NCBI GenBank assembly: GCA_963789535.1
Contig: CAWBKU010000005.1
Location: 868,001 to 932,000, forward strand
Length of the DNA stretch: 64,000 nucleotides
DNA from: CAVXHQ01 sp963789535
Lineage (GTDB): Bacteria; Pseudomonadota; Alphaproteobacteria; Rhodobacterales; Rhodobacteraceae
Reading direction: 5' to 3'
How positions within the stretch are numbered: the stretch's first letter is position 1; every line of letters begins with the position of its first letter. Of this stretch, positions 43,106 through 52,078 are shown piece by piece. Under the pieces are notes generated by a model, which saw only the letters and a program-made list of their open reading frames with translations, did not search any database and was not told the DNA's origin. A program made the translations under genes and the position numbers.

Positions 43106-43855
43106 ATGGATATGACCGGAAAAGTCATCCTCATCACCGGCGCAAGCCGGGGGATCGGTGCCGCCGCGGCGCGCGCCTTCGTGGCCGCGGGCGGCAGGGT
43201 GGCGCTGGTGGCGCGCAACGGCGAGGCGGTCGGCGCGCTGGCGGGCGAGCTTGGCGATGCGGCACTTGCGATCCCCTGCGACGTGGCGCGGTACTGGGAG
43301 GTCGAGGCGGCGGTCGGCGCCTGCGTGCAGACGTTCGGGCGTATCGACGTGCTGGTCAACAACGCCGGCGTGATCGAGCCGATCTCGCATCTGCACCGCG
43401 CCGACCCCGAGGCATGGGGCCATGTGATCGACGTGAATTTGAAGGGCGTGTTCAACGGCATGCGCGCCGCCCTGCCGGTGATGCGCGGGCAGGGTGGCGG
43501 CTCGATCCTGACGATCTCGTCGGGGGCGGCGTCCCATGCGGTCGAGGCATGGTCGCATTACTGCGCCTCCAAGGCGGCGGTAAAGATCCTGACCGAATGC
43601 ACCGACCTCGAGAACCGGCCTGCCGGCATCCGCGCCATCGGCCTGTCGCCCGGCACGGTCGCCACGCAGATGCAGCGCGAGATCAAGGACAGCGGGATCA
43701 ACCCCGTCAGCCGCCTCGACTGGGAGGATCACATCCCGCCCGAATGGGTGGCGCAGGCGCTCGTGTGGATGTGCGGCGCCGGGGCCGACGATTTCCTCGG
43801 CGGCGAGATCTCGCTGCGCGATGCCGCCGTGCGGGCGCGGATCGGGCTGAAATGA
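43106..43855 (+). CDS. Short-chain dehydrogenase/reductase
   Basis: A 249-residue NAD(P)-dependent oxidoreductase with the Rossmann motif TGASRGIG near residue 11, NNAG at about 87, catalytic Ser in ISSGAAS and the YCASK motif (Tyr, Lys) near 153. Substrate unknown. ATG 43106 is preceded by GGGAGAG; ATG 43112 is an alternative. Divergent from the DUF2125 pair. Confidence 0.9.
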   Translation: MDMTGKVILITGASRGIGAAAARAFVAAGGRVALVARNGEAVGALAGELGDAALAIPCDVARYWEVEAAVGACVQTFGRIDVLVNNAGVIEPISHLHRADPEAWGHVIDVNLKGVFNGMRAALPVMRGQGGGSILTISSGAASHAVEAWSHYCASKAAVKILTECTDLENRPAGIRAIGLSPGTVATQMQREIKDSGINPVSRLDWEDHIPPEWVAQALVWMCGAGADDFLGGEISLRDAAVRARIGLK

Positions 43856-43895
43856 TCCCTCCGCTGCGCGGCGCGCCGCCGGTGCGGGGCTAGGG

Positions 43896-45203
43896 ATGGA
43901 GTTCGTCGAGACGGCGCGGGTCTATGCCGAAGAGGGCTGGGCGCTGGCGCAGCGCTGGCTCATGTCGCCCGCCGCCTGGTCGCAGTTCGGCCTGCTGGTC
44001 GCGGCGTGGCTCGTCGCGGTGCTCTGCGCGCGGATCCTGCGCGGCAAGCTCGGTCCGCTGATCGACCCCGGCGCCGAGGCAATCGGCGTCACCGCCACCG
44101 CGCGCCGCTTCGGCCTGCGCTTCCTGCCGCTCCTCTTGCCGCTGTTCGCCTATGGCTTCACCGCTATCGGCGAGCAGGTGACGCGCCAGCTCTTCGGCTC
44201 GGGCGCCGTCATCGCCTTCGGCAAACGGGTGTTCCTGTTCATCGCCGCCCGCATCCTCGTCAGATACATCGTCACCGAACCGTTCCTGAACTTCCTCGGG
44301 CGGTTCGTCCTCCTGCCCATCGCCGCCCTCTATGCGCTGGGCCTGCTGGAACCGGCGGCCCTGTTCCTGACCGAAACCCGCGTCGGGATCGGCAATATCT
44401 CGTTCTCGGCCATGGCGATCGTGCGCGGCCTCATTGCGGGGGCCATCCTGTTCTGGCTCGGCATGTGGTCGAACCAGCAATCGGCCTCCTACCTCGGCAA
44501 ACAGCCGCTGCGCCCGGCGATCCGGCAGCTCACCATCAAGGCCGCCGAATTCGCCATCTTCGCCTTCGCGTTCATCCTGCTGATGAACATCATCGGCATC
44601 CCGCTCACCTCGCTCGCGGTGATCGGCGGCGCCATCGGCGTCGGCCTCGGGTTCGGGCTGCAAAAGATCGCGTCGAACTTCATCTCGGGCGTGATCCTGC
44701 TCGTCGAGGGGCAGGCGACGGTCGGCGACTACGTCGAGATGGATGGCGGTCAGGCGGGCCGGATCAAGAAGATGATGGCCCGCGCGACGATCCTCGAAAC
44801 CTTCGACGGGCGCTGGATCGTGGTTCCGAACGAGGATTTCATCACCACGCGGGTGATAAACTACTCCGACGCCGGCAGCGCCAAACGCTACGAGGCCGCG
44901 TTCTCGGTCAGCTACGACACCGACATCAACCGCGTCCCCGACCTCATCATCCCCGCCGTGGCGGCGCTGCCGTTCGTGTTGCAACACCCCGAGGGCCCGG
45001 ACTGCGAGCTGACCGGCTTTGGCGAAAGCGGCGTCGACTTTGCCGTCGAATACTGGGTCGAAGGGATCGACGACGGCAAGAACAAATACAAGAGCCCGGT
45101 CCTCTTCGCGATCTGGAACGCATTGAAAGACAACGGCATCGAGATCCCCTATCCGCACCGTGTCGTCGAGATCAAGGGTGCGGCACCACCCGATCCCGCG
45201 TGA
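43896..45203 (+). CDS. MscS-family mechanosensitive ion channel
   Basis: A 435-residue inner-membrane channel that opens under membrane tension to relieve osmotic shock. About five N-terminal membrane helices precede the pore-lining TM3 rich in Gly/Ala (GGAIGVGLGFGLQKIASNFISG near residue 250), followed by the beta domain (VGDYVEMDGGQAGRIKKMMARATILETFDGRWIVVPN) and the C-terminal alpha/beta domain. The stop overlaps the next gene's GTG (GTGA). Confidence 0.92.
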   Translation: MEFVETARVYAEEGWALAQRWLMSPAAWSQFGLLVAAWLVAVLCARILRGKLGPLIDPGAEAIGVTATARRFGLRFLPLLLPLFAYGFTAIGEQVTRQLFGSGAVIAFGKRVFLFIAARILVRYIVTEPFLNFLGRFVLLPIAALYALGLLEPAALFLTETRVGIGNISFSAMAIVRGLIAGAILFWLGMWSNQQSASYLGKQPLRPAIRQLTIKAAEFAIFAFAFILLMNIIGIPLTSLAVIGGAIGVGLGFGLQKIASNFISGVILLVEGQATVGDYVEMDGGQAGRIKKMMARATILETFDGRWIVVPNEDFITTRVINYSDAGSAKRYEAAFSVSYDTDINRVPDLIIPAVAALPFVLQHPEGPDCELTGFGESGVDFAVEYWVEGIDDGKNKYKSPVLFAIWNALKDNGIEIPYPHRVVEIKGAAPPDPA

Positions 45204-46345
45204 CCACCGCCCTCGTCATAGGTGCAGGCCCGGCGGGCCTGATGGCCGCCGAGGTGCTGTCGGACGCCGGGTGCGCGGTGACGGTCGCCGACCGGATGCC
45301 GTCGCCCGCGCGCAAATTCCTGATGGCGGGCAAGTCGGGGCTGAACCTCACCAACAGGGGCGCAGGTTTCGCCGCAGGCTATGGCGACATGGCACCGGCG
45401 TTCGCCGCCGCGATTACCGCATTCGGTCCGGACGACGTGATGCGCTGGGCCGAGGGGCTGGGCCAGCCGGTGTTCACCGGCTCGACAGGCCGGGTGTTTC
45501 CCGTGGCGATGAAGGCATCACCGCTTCTGCGCGCCTGGCTCGCGCGGCTCTCGGCGCGGGGCGTCGCGCTCGAGCGGCGCTGGCACTGGCAGGGGTGGGC
45601 GCGCGGCGCACAGTTCGAGACGCCCAGAGGGCCGCACGAGGTCGCGGCCGACATCACTGTGCTGGCGATGGGCGGGGCAAGCTGGCGCAGGCTGGGGACA
45701 GACGGCGGCTGGGCCGAGGCTTTCGAGGGCGACGTCGCGCCGTTTCAGGCGGCGAACGCAGGCATCGCCGTCGACTGGTCCGCGCCGATGGCGCGCTGGT
45801 CCGGCACCCCGGTCAAGGGCGTCGCGCTGCACGCGGGCGCACAGGTCAGCCGCGGCGAATGGGTCGTCTCGGCGCGGGGGATCGAGGGCGGCGGCGTCTA
45901 TGCGATCAGCCGCGCGGTGCGGCAGGGCGCGCCCCTGACGCTCGACCTCGCGCCCGACCTCTCCACCGCCGAAATCGCCGCCCGCCTCGCCCGGCAGGAC
46001 GCCAAGGCGAGCCTCGCGACCCTGTTGCGCAAGGCCCTGAAACTCGACGGCGTCCGCGCCGCTCTGCTGCACGAATTTGCCCGCCCCCTCGACCGGGACA
46101 CCCTCGCCGCCACCCTTAAGGCGCTGCCCGTCGCGCACGCCGGACTGCGGCCAATGGACGAGGCGATCTCGACGGCGGGCGGTTTGCGGTTCGACGCCCT
46201 CGACGGGTTCCGGCTGAGGCAACGGCCAGATACCTACGCCGCCGGCGAAATGCTCGACTGGGAGGCGCCGACGGGCGGCTGGCTCCTCACCGGATGCCTC
46301 GCCACGGGCCGGGCAGCAGCACTTCAGGCGCTCGTCGAACGATAG
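45200..46345 (+). CDS. TIGR03862-type NAD(P)/FAD-dependent flavoprotein (HI0933/BaiN-like)
   Basis: A 381-residue flavoprotein with FAD-binding GAGPAGLMAAEVLSDAG at the N terminus, KFLMAGKSGLNLTN, VFPVAMKASPLLRAWL and a C-terminal second FAD contact (AGEMLDWEAPTGGWLLTGC). Function in vivo is unknown; relatives include BaiN reductases. GTG 45200 overlaps the mscS stop, so translation is coupled. Confidence 0.88.
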   Translation: MTTALVIGAGPAGLMAAEVLSDAGCAVTVADRMPSPARKFLMAGKSGLNLTNRGAGFAAGYGDMAPAFAAAITAFGPDDVMRWAEGLGQPVFTGSTGRVFPVAMKASPLLRAWLARLSARGVALERRWHWQGWARGAQFETPRGPHEVAADITVLAMGGASWRRLGTDGGWAEAFEGDVAPFQAANAGIAVDWSAPMARWSGTPVKGVALHAGAQVSRGEWVVSARGIEGGGVYAISRAVRQGAPLTLDLAPDLSTAEIAARLARQDAKASLATLLRKALKLDGVRAALLHEFARPLDRDTLAATLKALPVAHAGLRPMDEAISTAGGLRFDALDGFRLRQRPDTYAAGEMLDWEAPTGGWLLTGCLATGRAAALQALVER

Positions 46346-46483
46346 GGCGTCAGGCGGGCGGCAGCTTTCCGCCGTGCCCCTGTTGCACAAAATGCGCAGC
46401 AGGGCCGCAGCACCGGCCCGCCGCGCTTTCTTCCCCCGTGCGGGCGTCATAGGGTGGCGACAGCGAACGGAAGGGCGGGCCCG

Positions 46484-48616
46484 ATGCCGAGTTTCACGCG
46501 ATACCTCTGCGGCACGACCGCCGCGCTTGCGCTGCTGGCGGCGGCGCCCGCTCTGGCGCAGAATCAGGATCAGGGCGTCACCTTCACGTTCTACGGCACC
46601 CCCGGCCTGCTGGAGATGCCCGCCTCCGTCACCCCGCGTGAGGGAGAGATCGCCGCGACGGTCGGCCTCTTCGGGGGCACCCAGCGGACGCAACTGACGT
46701 TCCAGATCACCGAAGGGCTCTCGGGCACTTTCCGCTATTCGTCGACCGAGGATTATTCCCTGCCCGGCAGCCGTCCCTTCGACGGCAGCTATTTCGACCG
46801 CTCGTTCGACCTGCGCTATCGCCTGTTCGGTCAGGACGGCTGGCGCCCCTCGGTCACGATCGGTTTGCAGGATTTCCTCGGGACCGGACAATACAGCGGC
46901 GAATACGTCGTCGCCACCCGAACCTTCGGCGACAGCCTGCGCGTTACCGCAGGCCTCGGCTGGGGCCGGTTGGGGAGCTACAACGGCTTTACCAACCCGC
47001 TCGGCGCCCTCGACGAACGGTTCGAGACGCGCCCCGCCCTCGACTTCGGCGTCGGCGGCGAGGTCGAATACGACCAGTTCTTCCGTGGCGATGCGGCACT
47101 CTTCGGCGGGATCGAATACTACTATTCGGACACTTTCGTGGTGAAGGCCGAATATTCCTCGGACGCCTACACACGCGAGACCGAGATCGGCATCTTCGAC
47201 GCCGCCTCGCCGTTCAACCTCGGCGTGACCTACATCCCCCGCCCGGGCATCGAGCTGACGGCGGCCTACCTCTACGGCTCCGAGTTCGCGCTGGCCGGCA
47301 CGGTGCACTTCAACCCCAACGAACGGCCCGTGAACGGCGGTTTCGACCGCCCGCCGGTGCCGGTGCTGGTGCGTCAGGGGGCGGACCGCGCGGCGGTGAC
47401 ATGGGACCGGATCGGCCAGCCGGAAGAGACGATCCGCGCCCAGATGCTGCGCGCCCTCGACCGCGAGGGGATCGAGATCCAGGCCCTCGAGATCACCGAC
47501 CGGACCGCGCGCATCCGCTATCAGAACAACCGCTACCGGACAGAGGCGCAGGCGCAGGGCCGTGTCGCGCGGGTGATGTCCGACATCATGCCGCCGTCCG
47601 TCGAACTCTTCGTCCTCGAACCCACCGACAACGGCATCCCGATGTCGGCGACCACGTTCCGCCGCACGGATCTCGAGAATTTCGAACTGGTCGCGGGCGG
47701 CACCGCCGCCATCGAGCAGGCGCGCGTCCTGTCCGACGCCGGCCCCGGCGCCGGCCTCGTGCCCTATCCCAACGCCGAGCCGTTCTTCTGGGGCATCTCG
47801 CCCTATCTCGCCTTCATCCTCTTCGACGGCGACAACCCGGTCGAGGTCGACGTCGGCGTGGCGATCGAGGCCCGCTACGAGATCACGCCGAACCTGATCC
47901 TCTCAGGCTCGACCCGGATCAGCGTCACGCCGCGCGACGAGGTCGGCGCCATCGCCGATTCGACCCTGCCCGACGTGCGCCGCACCGGGCAGCGCTATGC
48001 GATCGAGGGCGATCGCGGCATCCGCGACCTGTCGCTGGCCTATTATGCCCGTCCCGCCACCAACCTCTACAGCCGCGTCTCCGTCGGTCTGCTGGAGCCC
48101 GCGTTCGGCGGTATCTCGACCGAACTCCTCTATGCCCCCGTCGACCGCCCCTGGGCGCTGGGCGTCGAGGCCAATTACGTGCGCCAGCGCGATTTCGACC
48201 TTGGCCTGGGGTTCCGCGACTACGAGGTCGCGAACGGTCACGCCTCGCTCTACTATGACTTCGACAACGGGTTCTTCGGCCAGGTCGACGTCGGCCGCTA
48301 CCTTGCAGGCGACTGGGGCGCGACCCTCACGCTGACCCGCGAGTTCGAGAACGGCTGGCGCGTCGGCGCCTATGCGACCCTGACCGACGTGCCGTTCGAG
48401 GAGTTCGGCGAAGGCTCGTTCGACAAGGGGATCACGCTGACGGTGCCGCTCGACTACTTCATCGGCTCGCCCTCGGCGCGGACCTTCGACAATACGATCA
48501 CCTCGCTGAGCCGCGACGGCGGGGCCCGGCTGAACGTCGACGGGCGGCTCTACGACACGGTGCGCGACGGCCACCTCGAGGATCTGAGCGACGGATGGGG
48601 ACGGTTCTGGCGATGA
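46484..48616 (+). CDS. yjbH: YjbH-domain outer-membrane lipoprotein/porin-like protein (exopolysaccharide)
   Basis: A 710-residue exported protein with signal peptide (CGTTAALALLAAAPALAQ) and YjbH-type repeats: FYGTPGLLEMPASVTPREGEIAATVG at the start of the mature protein and a C-terminal half of beta-strands ending with YDTVRDGHLEDLSDGWGRFWR. YjbH proteins form large outer-membrane barrels in exopolysaccharide export. The stop overlaps the yjbF start (ATGA). Confidence 0.88.
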   Translation: MPSFTRYLCGTTAALALLAAAPALAQNQDQGVTFTFYGTPGLLEMPASVTPREGEIAATVGLFGGTQRTQLTFQITEGLSGTFRYSSTEDYSLPGSRPFDGSYFDRSFDLRYRLFGQDGWRPSVTIGLQDFLGTGQYSGEYVVATRTFGDSLRVTAGLGWGRLGSYNGFTNPLGALDERFETRPALDFGVGGEVEYDQFFRGDAALFGGIEYYYSDTFVVKAEYSSDAYTRETEIGIFDAASPFNLGVTYIPRPGIELTAAYLYGSEFALAGTVHFNPNERPVNGGFDRPPVPVLVRQGADRAAVTWDRIGQPEETIRAQMLRALDREGIEIQALEITDRTARIRYQNNRYRTEAQAQGRVARVMSDIMPPSVELFVLEPTDNGIPMSATTFRRTDLENFELVAGGTAAIEQARVLSDAGPGAGLVPYPNAEPFFWGISPYLAFILFDGDNPVEVDVGVAIEARYEITPNLILSGSTRISVTPRDEVGAIADSTLPDVRRTGQRYAIEGDRGIRDLSLAYYARPATNLYSRVSVGLLEPAFGGISTELLYAPVDRPWALGVEANYVRQRDFDLGLGFRDYEVANGHASLYYDFDNGFFGQVDVGRYLAGDWGATLTLTREFENGWRVGAYATLTDVPFEEFGEGSFDKGITLTVPLDYFIGSPSARTFDNTITSLSRDGGARLNVDGRLYDTVRDGHLEDLSDGWGRFWR

Positions 48617-49305
48617 ACAATCTGCGGATGAACAGGCGCCGGACCCGCGCCGGCGTGCTCGCGGTCGCGGCGCTTGCGGCGCTCGGCGCCTGCAACAGCC
48701 GGAACGAAAGCTCGCCGGTGATCGGTCTGGTGCGCGCGGTCGTGCCGGCGATCGGCTCGGTCCCCGGCCTCGCGCCCGAACCCGCGACACCCGCACCCGG
48801 TTTTGCCACCGGCGACATCGCGGCGAACCCGGGCGCGTTCCGCCTCGTGCACATGCCGCTTCTGGGGGCGCCGGTGCTGGCGCGGCGAATCGCGGACAAC
48901 CCGGGCTCCGAGACGTTCCTCGCGCAGAACGGATTTTCCGCGTCCTATGCCGACGGCATCCTCGTCGCCACGCGCGGTCTGGGCGAGGATCTGCTCGCCG
49001 CCGATGTCCGCGGACTGCGCGCCGCCCTCGCTGCCGGGGGCGGCACCACCCGACGCACCCACGACATGATCGGCGACCTCGACCAGATCGTCTCGGAAAC
49101 CTTCGATTGCGTGGTCGCGACCGAGGGCGCCGAACCGGTGAACCTGGGGATTCGCGAGGTGCAGGCGACACGCCTGACCGAGACCTGCCGTGGCCCGCGC
49201 ACCGGCTTTACCAATACCTATTGGATCGACGGCTCGGGCCGGATCGTATCGTCGCTGCAATTCGTGTCGATCGTCGCCAATTACCTGCGGATCGCCCAAC
49301 TCTGA
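48613..49305 (+). CDS. yjbF: YjbF-family lipoprotein
   Basis: A 230-residue lipoprotein (signal ending LAALGACN, Cys at lipobox) with the YjbF family pattern (DIAANPGAFRLVHMPLLGAP, RTHDMIGDLDQIV, TGFTNTYWIDGSGRIVSSLQFV). Works with YjbH in exopolysaccharide secretion. ATG 48613 overlapping the yjbH stop is preferred to ATG 48595. Confidence 0.88.
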   Translation: MNNLRMNRRRTRAGVLAVAALAALGACNSRNESSPVIGLVRAVVPAIGSVPGLAPEPATPAPGFATGDIAANPGAFRLVHMPLLGAPVLARRIADNPGSETFLAQNGFSASYADGILVATRGLGEDLLAADVRGLRAALAAGGGTTRRTHDMIGDLDQIVSETFDCVVATEGAEPVNLGIREVQATRLTETCRGPRTGFTNTYWIDGSGRIVSSLQFVSIVANYLRIAQL

Positions 49306-49553
49306 CGGCCGGCGACTGTCCGTGGGCGCCCGTCACGCTTGTTCTCGGTGACGGCAATGCTTGACGGTTCCGTCATCGCCACGGATCGGGGGGAACGCTG
49401 GCCCTTCGCCTGATGATAGTGGCGAAAATGTGGCTTCTTTGCGCCATTTCGGTGACGGATCACGCAAATGTGCGCGAATCAGTGCCTGGGGAACGCAATC
49501 CTGACAGGTTTGACGCAGCGCGCCGCGCTGTCTGCAACTCCTGGAGATTTGAA

Positions 49554-49772
49554 ATGAAAGCTGTCACATCCATCGTCGCCGCTGCTGCGGTGTCCACCTT
49601 TGCCGCGACCTCGGCATTCGCCGGCGGCTTTGCCGCCGTCATCAACGAGGCTCCGCCCGTCGTCATCGTCCCCGAGGTCGTTGCGACCGGTTCGCTTCCC
49701 GGGTGGGTCATTCCGGCGGCCATCGCAGTCGCACTCATCGCCGTCGCGACCCAGGGCGGTTCGGACGACTGA
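49554..49772 (+). CDS. Small exported protein, YjbE-like (copy 1)
   Basis: A 72-residue protein: signal peptide (SIVAAAAVSTFAATSAFAGG), short Pro/Val-rich middle, then a hydrophobic tail GWVIPAAIAVALIAVATQGG and acidic end. It has a paralogue at 50239. Position beside yjbF/yjbH and the final ValAla-rich, Gly-Gly-Ser-Asp end recall YjbE, the small first protein of E. coli yjbEFGH; this is inference. GGAG precedes the ATG. Confidence 0.75.
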   Translation: MKAVTSIVAAAAVSTFAATSAFAGGFAAVINEAPPVVIVPEVVATGSLPGWVIPAAIAVALIAVATQGGSDD

Positions 49773-49788
49773 TCCGACCGTCAGCTTT

Positions 49789-49820
49789 CCCTTTCCGGCG
49801 AGTCTGCGCGCCGGAAAGGG
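49789..49820. promoter_or_regulatory. Perfect 12-bp stem-loop after copy 1
   Basis: CCCTTTCCGGCG and CGCCGGAAAGGG pair perfectly around an 8-base loop, 17 bases after the stop. No T-run follows, so it may stabilise the mRNA end or act as a weak terminator. Confidence 0.55.
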
Positions 49821-50238
49821 CGCATTGCGATATTGTCCGGGAATCGGTCCCCCGACCGAACAGGCGCAAATTCGCCGATATCCATGTTTCCGAAGATTGT
49901 TCCGGACCGGCATCGAACCGGCGCGGACACCCACGGCATCGCGGCGCACTGTCGATCCTTGCGGTGCTGTTTTCGGCTGCTGAACAGATGCGATAAAACC
50001 AAACATAATCAATATATTGACCCTATATCGCAGGGGTGTGCCTATGGCCCTGTGCCGCTGGCCGCATCGTTTCTATATTGCCTTGTTTTCGACCGGCCCC
50101 GAACTTACTGTTGCAATATTGCCCGAGAGTGGCATTGTCCTTCAAATGCCCATCGCGTGGGTGGGACAACCGCCTTGAGTTCCAAAAACAAGTTCGCTAT
50201 GGCTGGCTCAACGCTTTGTTTAACACTGGAGTAATAAC
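49821..50238. other. Intergenic region between two YjbE-like genes
   Basis: About 420 bases without a credible gene, AT-richer than surroundings (for example around 49995-50030 and 50070-50130). It must carry the promoter of the second copy; no single clear box pair was identified. Confidence 0.45.
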
Positions 50239-50451
50239 ATGCGCCTGATCAAGACCATCGCCGCCGCTGCTGTCGCCACGACCGTTGCCGGTTCCGCCTT
50301 CGCCGGCGGCTTCGCCACCGAAATCGTCGAGCAGCCCGTCGTCATCGTCGACCCGGTCGTCACCCCCTCCGGCTCGCTGCCGGGCTGGGTCATTCCCGCC
50401 GTTATCGCCGTCGCGCTGATCGCCGTCGCGACCCAGGGCGGTTCGGACTAA
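50239..50451 (+). CDS. Small exported protein, YjbE-like (copy 2)
   Basis: A 70-residue paralogue of the protein at 49554: signal peptide (TIAAAAVATTVAGSAFAGGF), then GSLPGWVIPAVIAVALIAVATQGG with an almost identical C-terminal hydrophobic segment. GGAG lies seven bases before the ATG. A terminator follows the gene. Function inferred only from context (exopolysaccharide locus). Confidence 0.75.
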   Translation: MRLIKTIAAAAVATTVAGSAFAGGFATEIVEQPVVIVDPVVTPSGSLPGWVIPAVIAVALIAVATQGGSD

Positions 50452-50500
50452 TCCGAACGATACCTGACGCCGGTTCTCCGGCGACTCGAAAGAGTGCAAG

Positions 50501-50529
50501 GGGCGGTTCCGAAGGGAGCCGTCCTTTTT
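50501..50529 (+). terminator. Terminator after small gene copy 2
   Basis: Stem GGGCGGTTCC/GGAGCCGTCC (10 bp with two wobbles) with GAAG loop, then TTTTT. A smaller CGCCGG/CCGGCG hairpin precedes it at about 50468-50483. Confidence 0.75.
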
Positions 50530-50575
50530 GCGTTTTCCGATCCCGCCACGGATACCGCGGCAACGCCGGTCGACT

Positions 50576-51598
50576 TCAGCGTCGGCCCAAGACGGCAAGC
50601 CGGATCAGCGCCCGCTCCATCAGGGCCTGTGGCGGCGCGGGGTTCGCCGACCGAAGGGTAAGGTCGGTCTCGATCAGCAGGCCCAGCGCCCGCTCGAGCC
50701 GGTCGCGTCCCCAGTGGCCGACCTGCCGCAGCATCGCGTCGCGCCGGGGTCCGAACACCGGCGGCCGCAGTCGTCCGATGCCGGCACCCGCACCGCCCGG
50801 ATCGCAGGCGACCGCATGCAGCGCCCGGAAATGCCGCATCGCCCCGATACACAGGCCCACCGGCAACACGCCCTGCGCATAGAGGCGTTGCAGAACGCCC
50901 GCGATCTCGTCGACCCGCGCATCCGCCACGATCGCCAGCAGATCGTCGAGCCCCGCCTCGGCCGACCGCGGCGCGCAGGCCGCGAGGTCATCGAGGCCCA
51001 CCGGCGCCGCATCGCCGATCTTGTAGAGACCCAGCTTCTCGACCGTCTGCCGGAAATCGCCGGGCTCGAGCCTGCGGGCAAGGGCGGCAAGTTCGGCACG
51101 CGCATCGGCTGCAACCTCGCGCAGGCCCGCACCCGCGAGCATCCGCGCGATCTCGTCGGCGTCGGGCGGATCGTCATAGAGGGCGGCGGCGATGGCACTC
51201 CCGTGCCCCTCGAACGCCTTGCGCAGCGCCGATGTCGCCTTGAGCGGACCTGCCGTCACCACGATCATCGCGTCGCCGGGGCGCCAGTCGTCGAGGGCGG
51301 CCACGATCTGCGGCCCCACGACCTCGGAGGCGCCGTCGACGAAGGCGACGCGCGGGCCGGGAAAGAACCCGATGGCGCGCACCGCGTCGGGCAGGAGTGC
51401 GGCATCCTTGCGCAGGTCGGCGGCGGCGATCCGGGTCAGGCGCATCTCCGCCTCGCCCTCGGGTCCGATCAGCGCCGCGATCACCTCCTGCCGCCGGGTC
51501 GCGACCTGCATCGCGTCGGCCCCGTGGATCAGCAGGCCCGCCGCCGCTGGATCGGGCTTGCGGAACCAGGCAAGCGCGTCGCGGGGCGAGAGTTTCAT
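50576..51598 (-). CDS. holA: DNA polymerase III delta subunit HolA
   Basis: The clamp-loader subunit that opens the beta clamp. The 340-residue protein has the delta-family layout: LLIHGADAMQVATRRQEVI at the start, VRAIGFFPGPRVAFVDGA, MIVVTAGPLKATSALRKAFEG, and a C-terminal helical collar (LDDLLAIVADARVDEIAGVLQRL...MRHFRALHAV). The ATG overlaps the lptE stop (ATGA), placing it in the leuS-lptE-holA operon. Confidence 0.88.
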   Translation of the reverse strand: MKLSPRDALAWFRKPDPAAAGLLIHGADAMQVATRRQEVIAALIGPEGEAEMRLTRIAAADLRKDAALLPDAVRAIGFFPGPRVAFVDGASEVVGPQIVAALDDWRPGDAMIVVTAGPLKATSALRKAFEGHGSAIAAALYDDPPDADEIARMLAGAGLREVAADARAELAALARRLEPGDFRQTVEKLGLYKIGDAAPVGLDDLAACAPRSAEAGLDDLLAIVADARVDEIAGVLQRLYAQGVLPVGLCIGAMRHFRALHAVACDPGGAGAGIGRLRPPVFGPRRDAMLRQVGHWGRDRLERALGLLIETDLTLRSANPAPPQALMERALIRLAVLGRR

Positions 51599-52078
51599 GC
51601 TGGCAGCGCCAGCAGCCGCGTGACGATCAGGTCGGCGAGGATCACCGCCAGTCGGGCGCGCGCATCCGCCTCGGCGGCGCGGGTGGCGACGGTGGTTCCG
51701 GTGGTGGAATAGCTCGTAAAGGCGCTGACTTCGCCCTGCGTGACGACGGTTTGCGCGCCATCGCGCAGCACATAGGCGGCGGCACCGGGCAGGGAATAGC
51801 GGGTGATGCTGCCGTCCTCGGCGATGGCCACGCGTTCCTGCGTGATGTCGAGGGTCACGTCGAGGGTCAGCGTCGCGTCCGTCCGGTCGGCCCAGCCGCT
51901 CCTCGAGGCGGGCGCGCAGGCGATAGCCTTCGACGGTCTCGGGTGCGGTAAGGTCGACGCGACCGTGGAGCGTCAGGGCGGCGCCCTCCAGGCCGTAGAC
52001 GGGCGCAAAGCCGCAGGCGGCCAGCGCCAGAAACGCGGCGGGTGCCGCGCGGCGCCAGAGGCGGTCAGGCGACCACAT
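51595..52078 (-). pseudogene. lptE: LPS-assembly lipoprotein LptE, frameshift
   Basis: The start MWSPDRLWRRAAPAAFLALAACG has a lipobox (LAAC) followed by FAPVYG, the LptE pattern. After RLEERLG an extra base at about 51883 shifts the frame; the remainder (TLDVTLDITQERVAIAEDGS and TRYSLPGAAAYVLRDG) continues in the next frame to 51595. LptE plugs the LptD barrel and is essential, so a sequence error is likely. It overlaps the leuS end by 14 bases and the holA start by 4. Confidence 0.85.
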
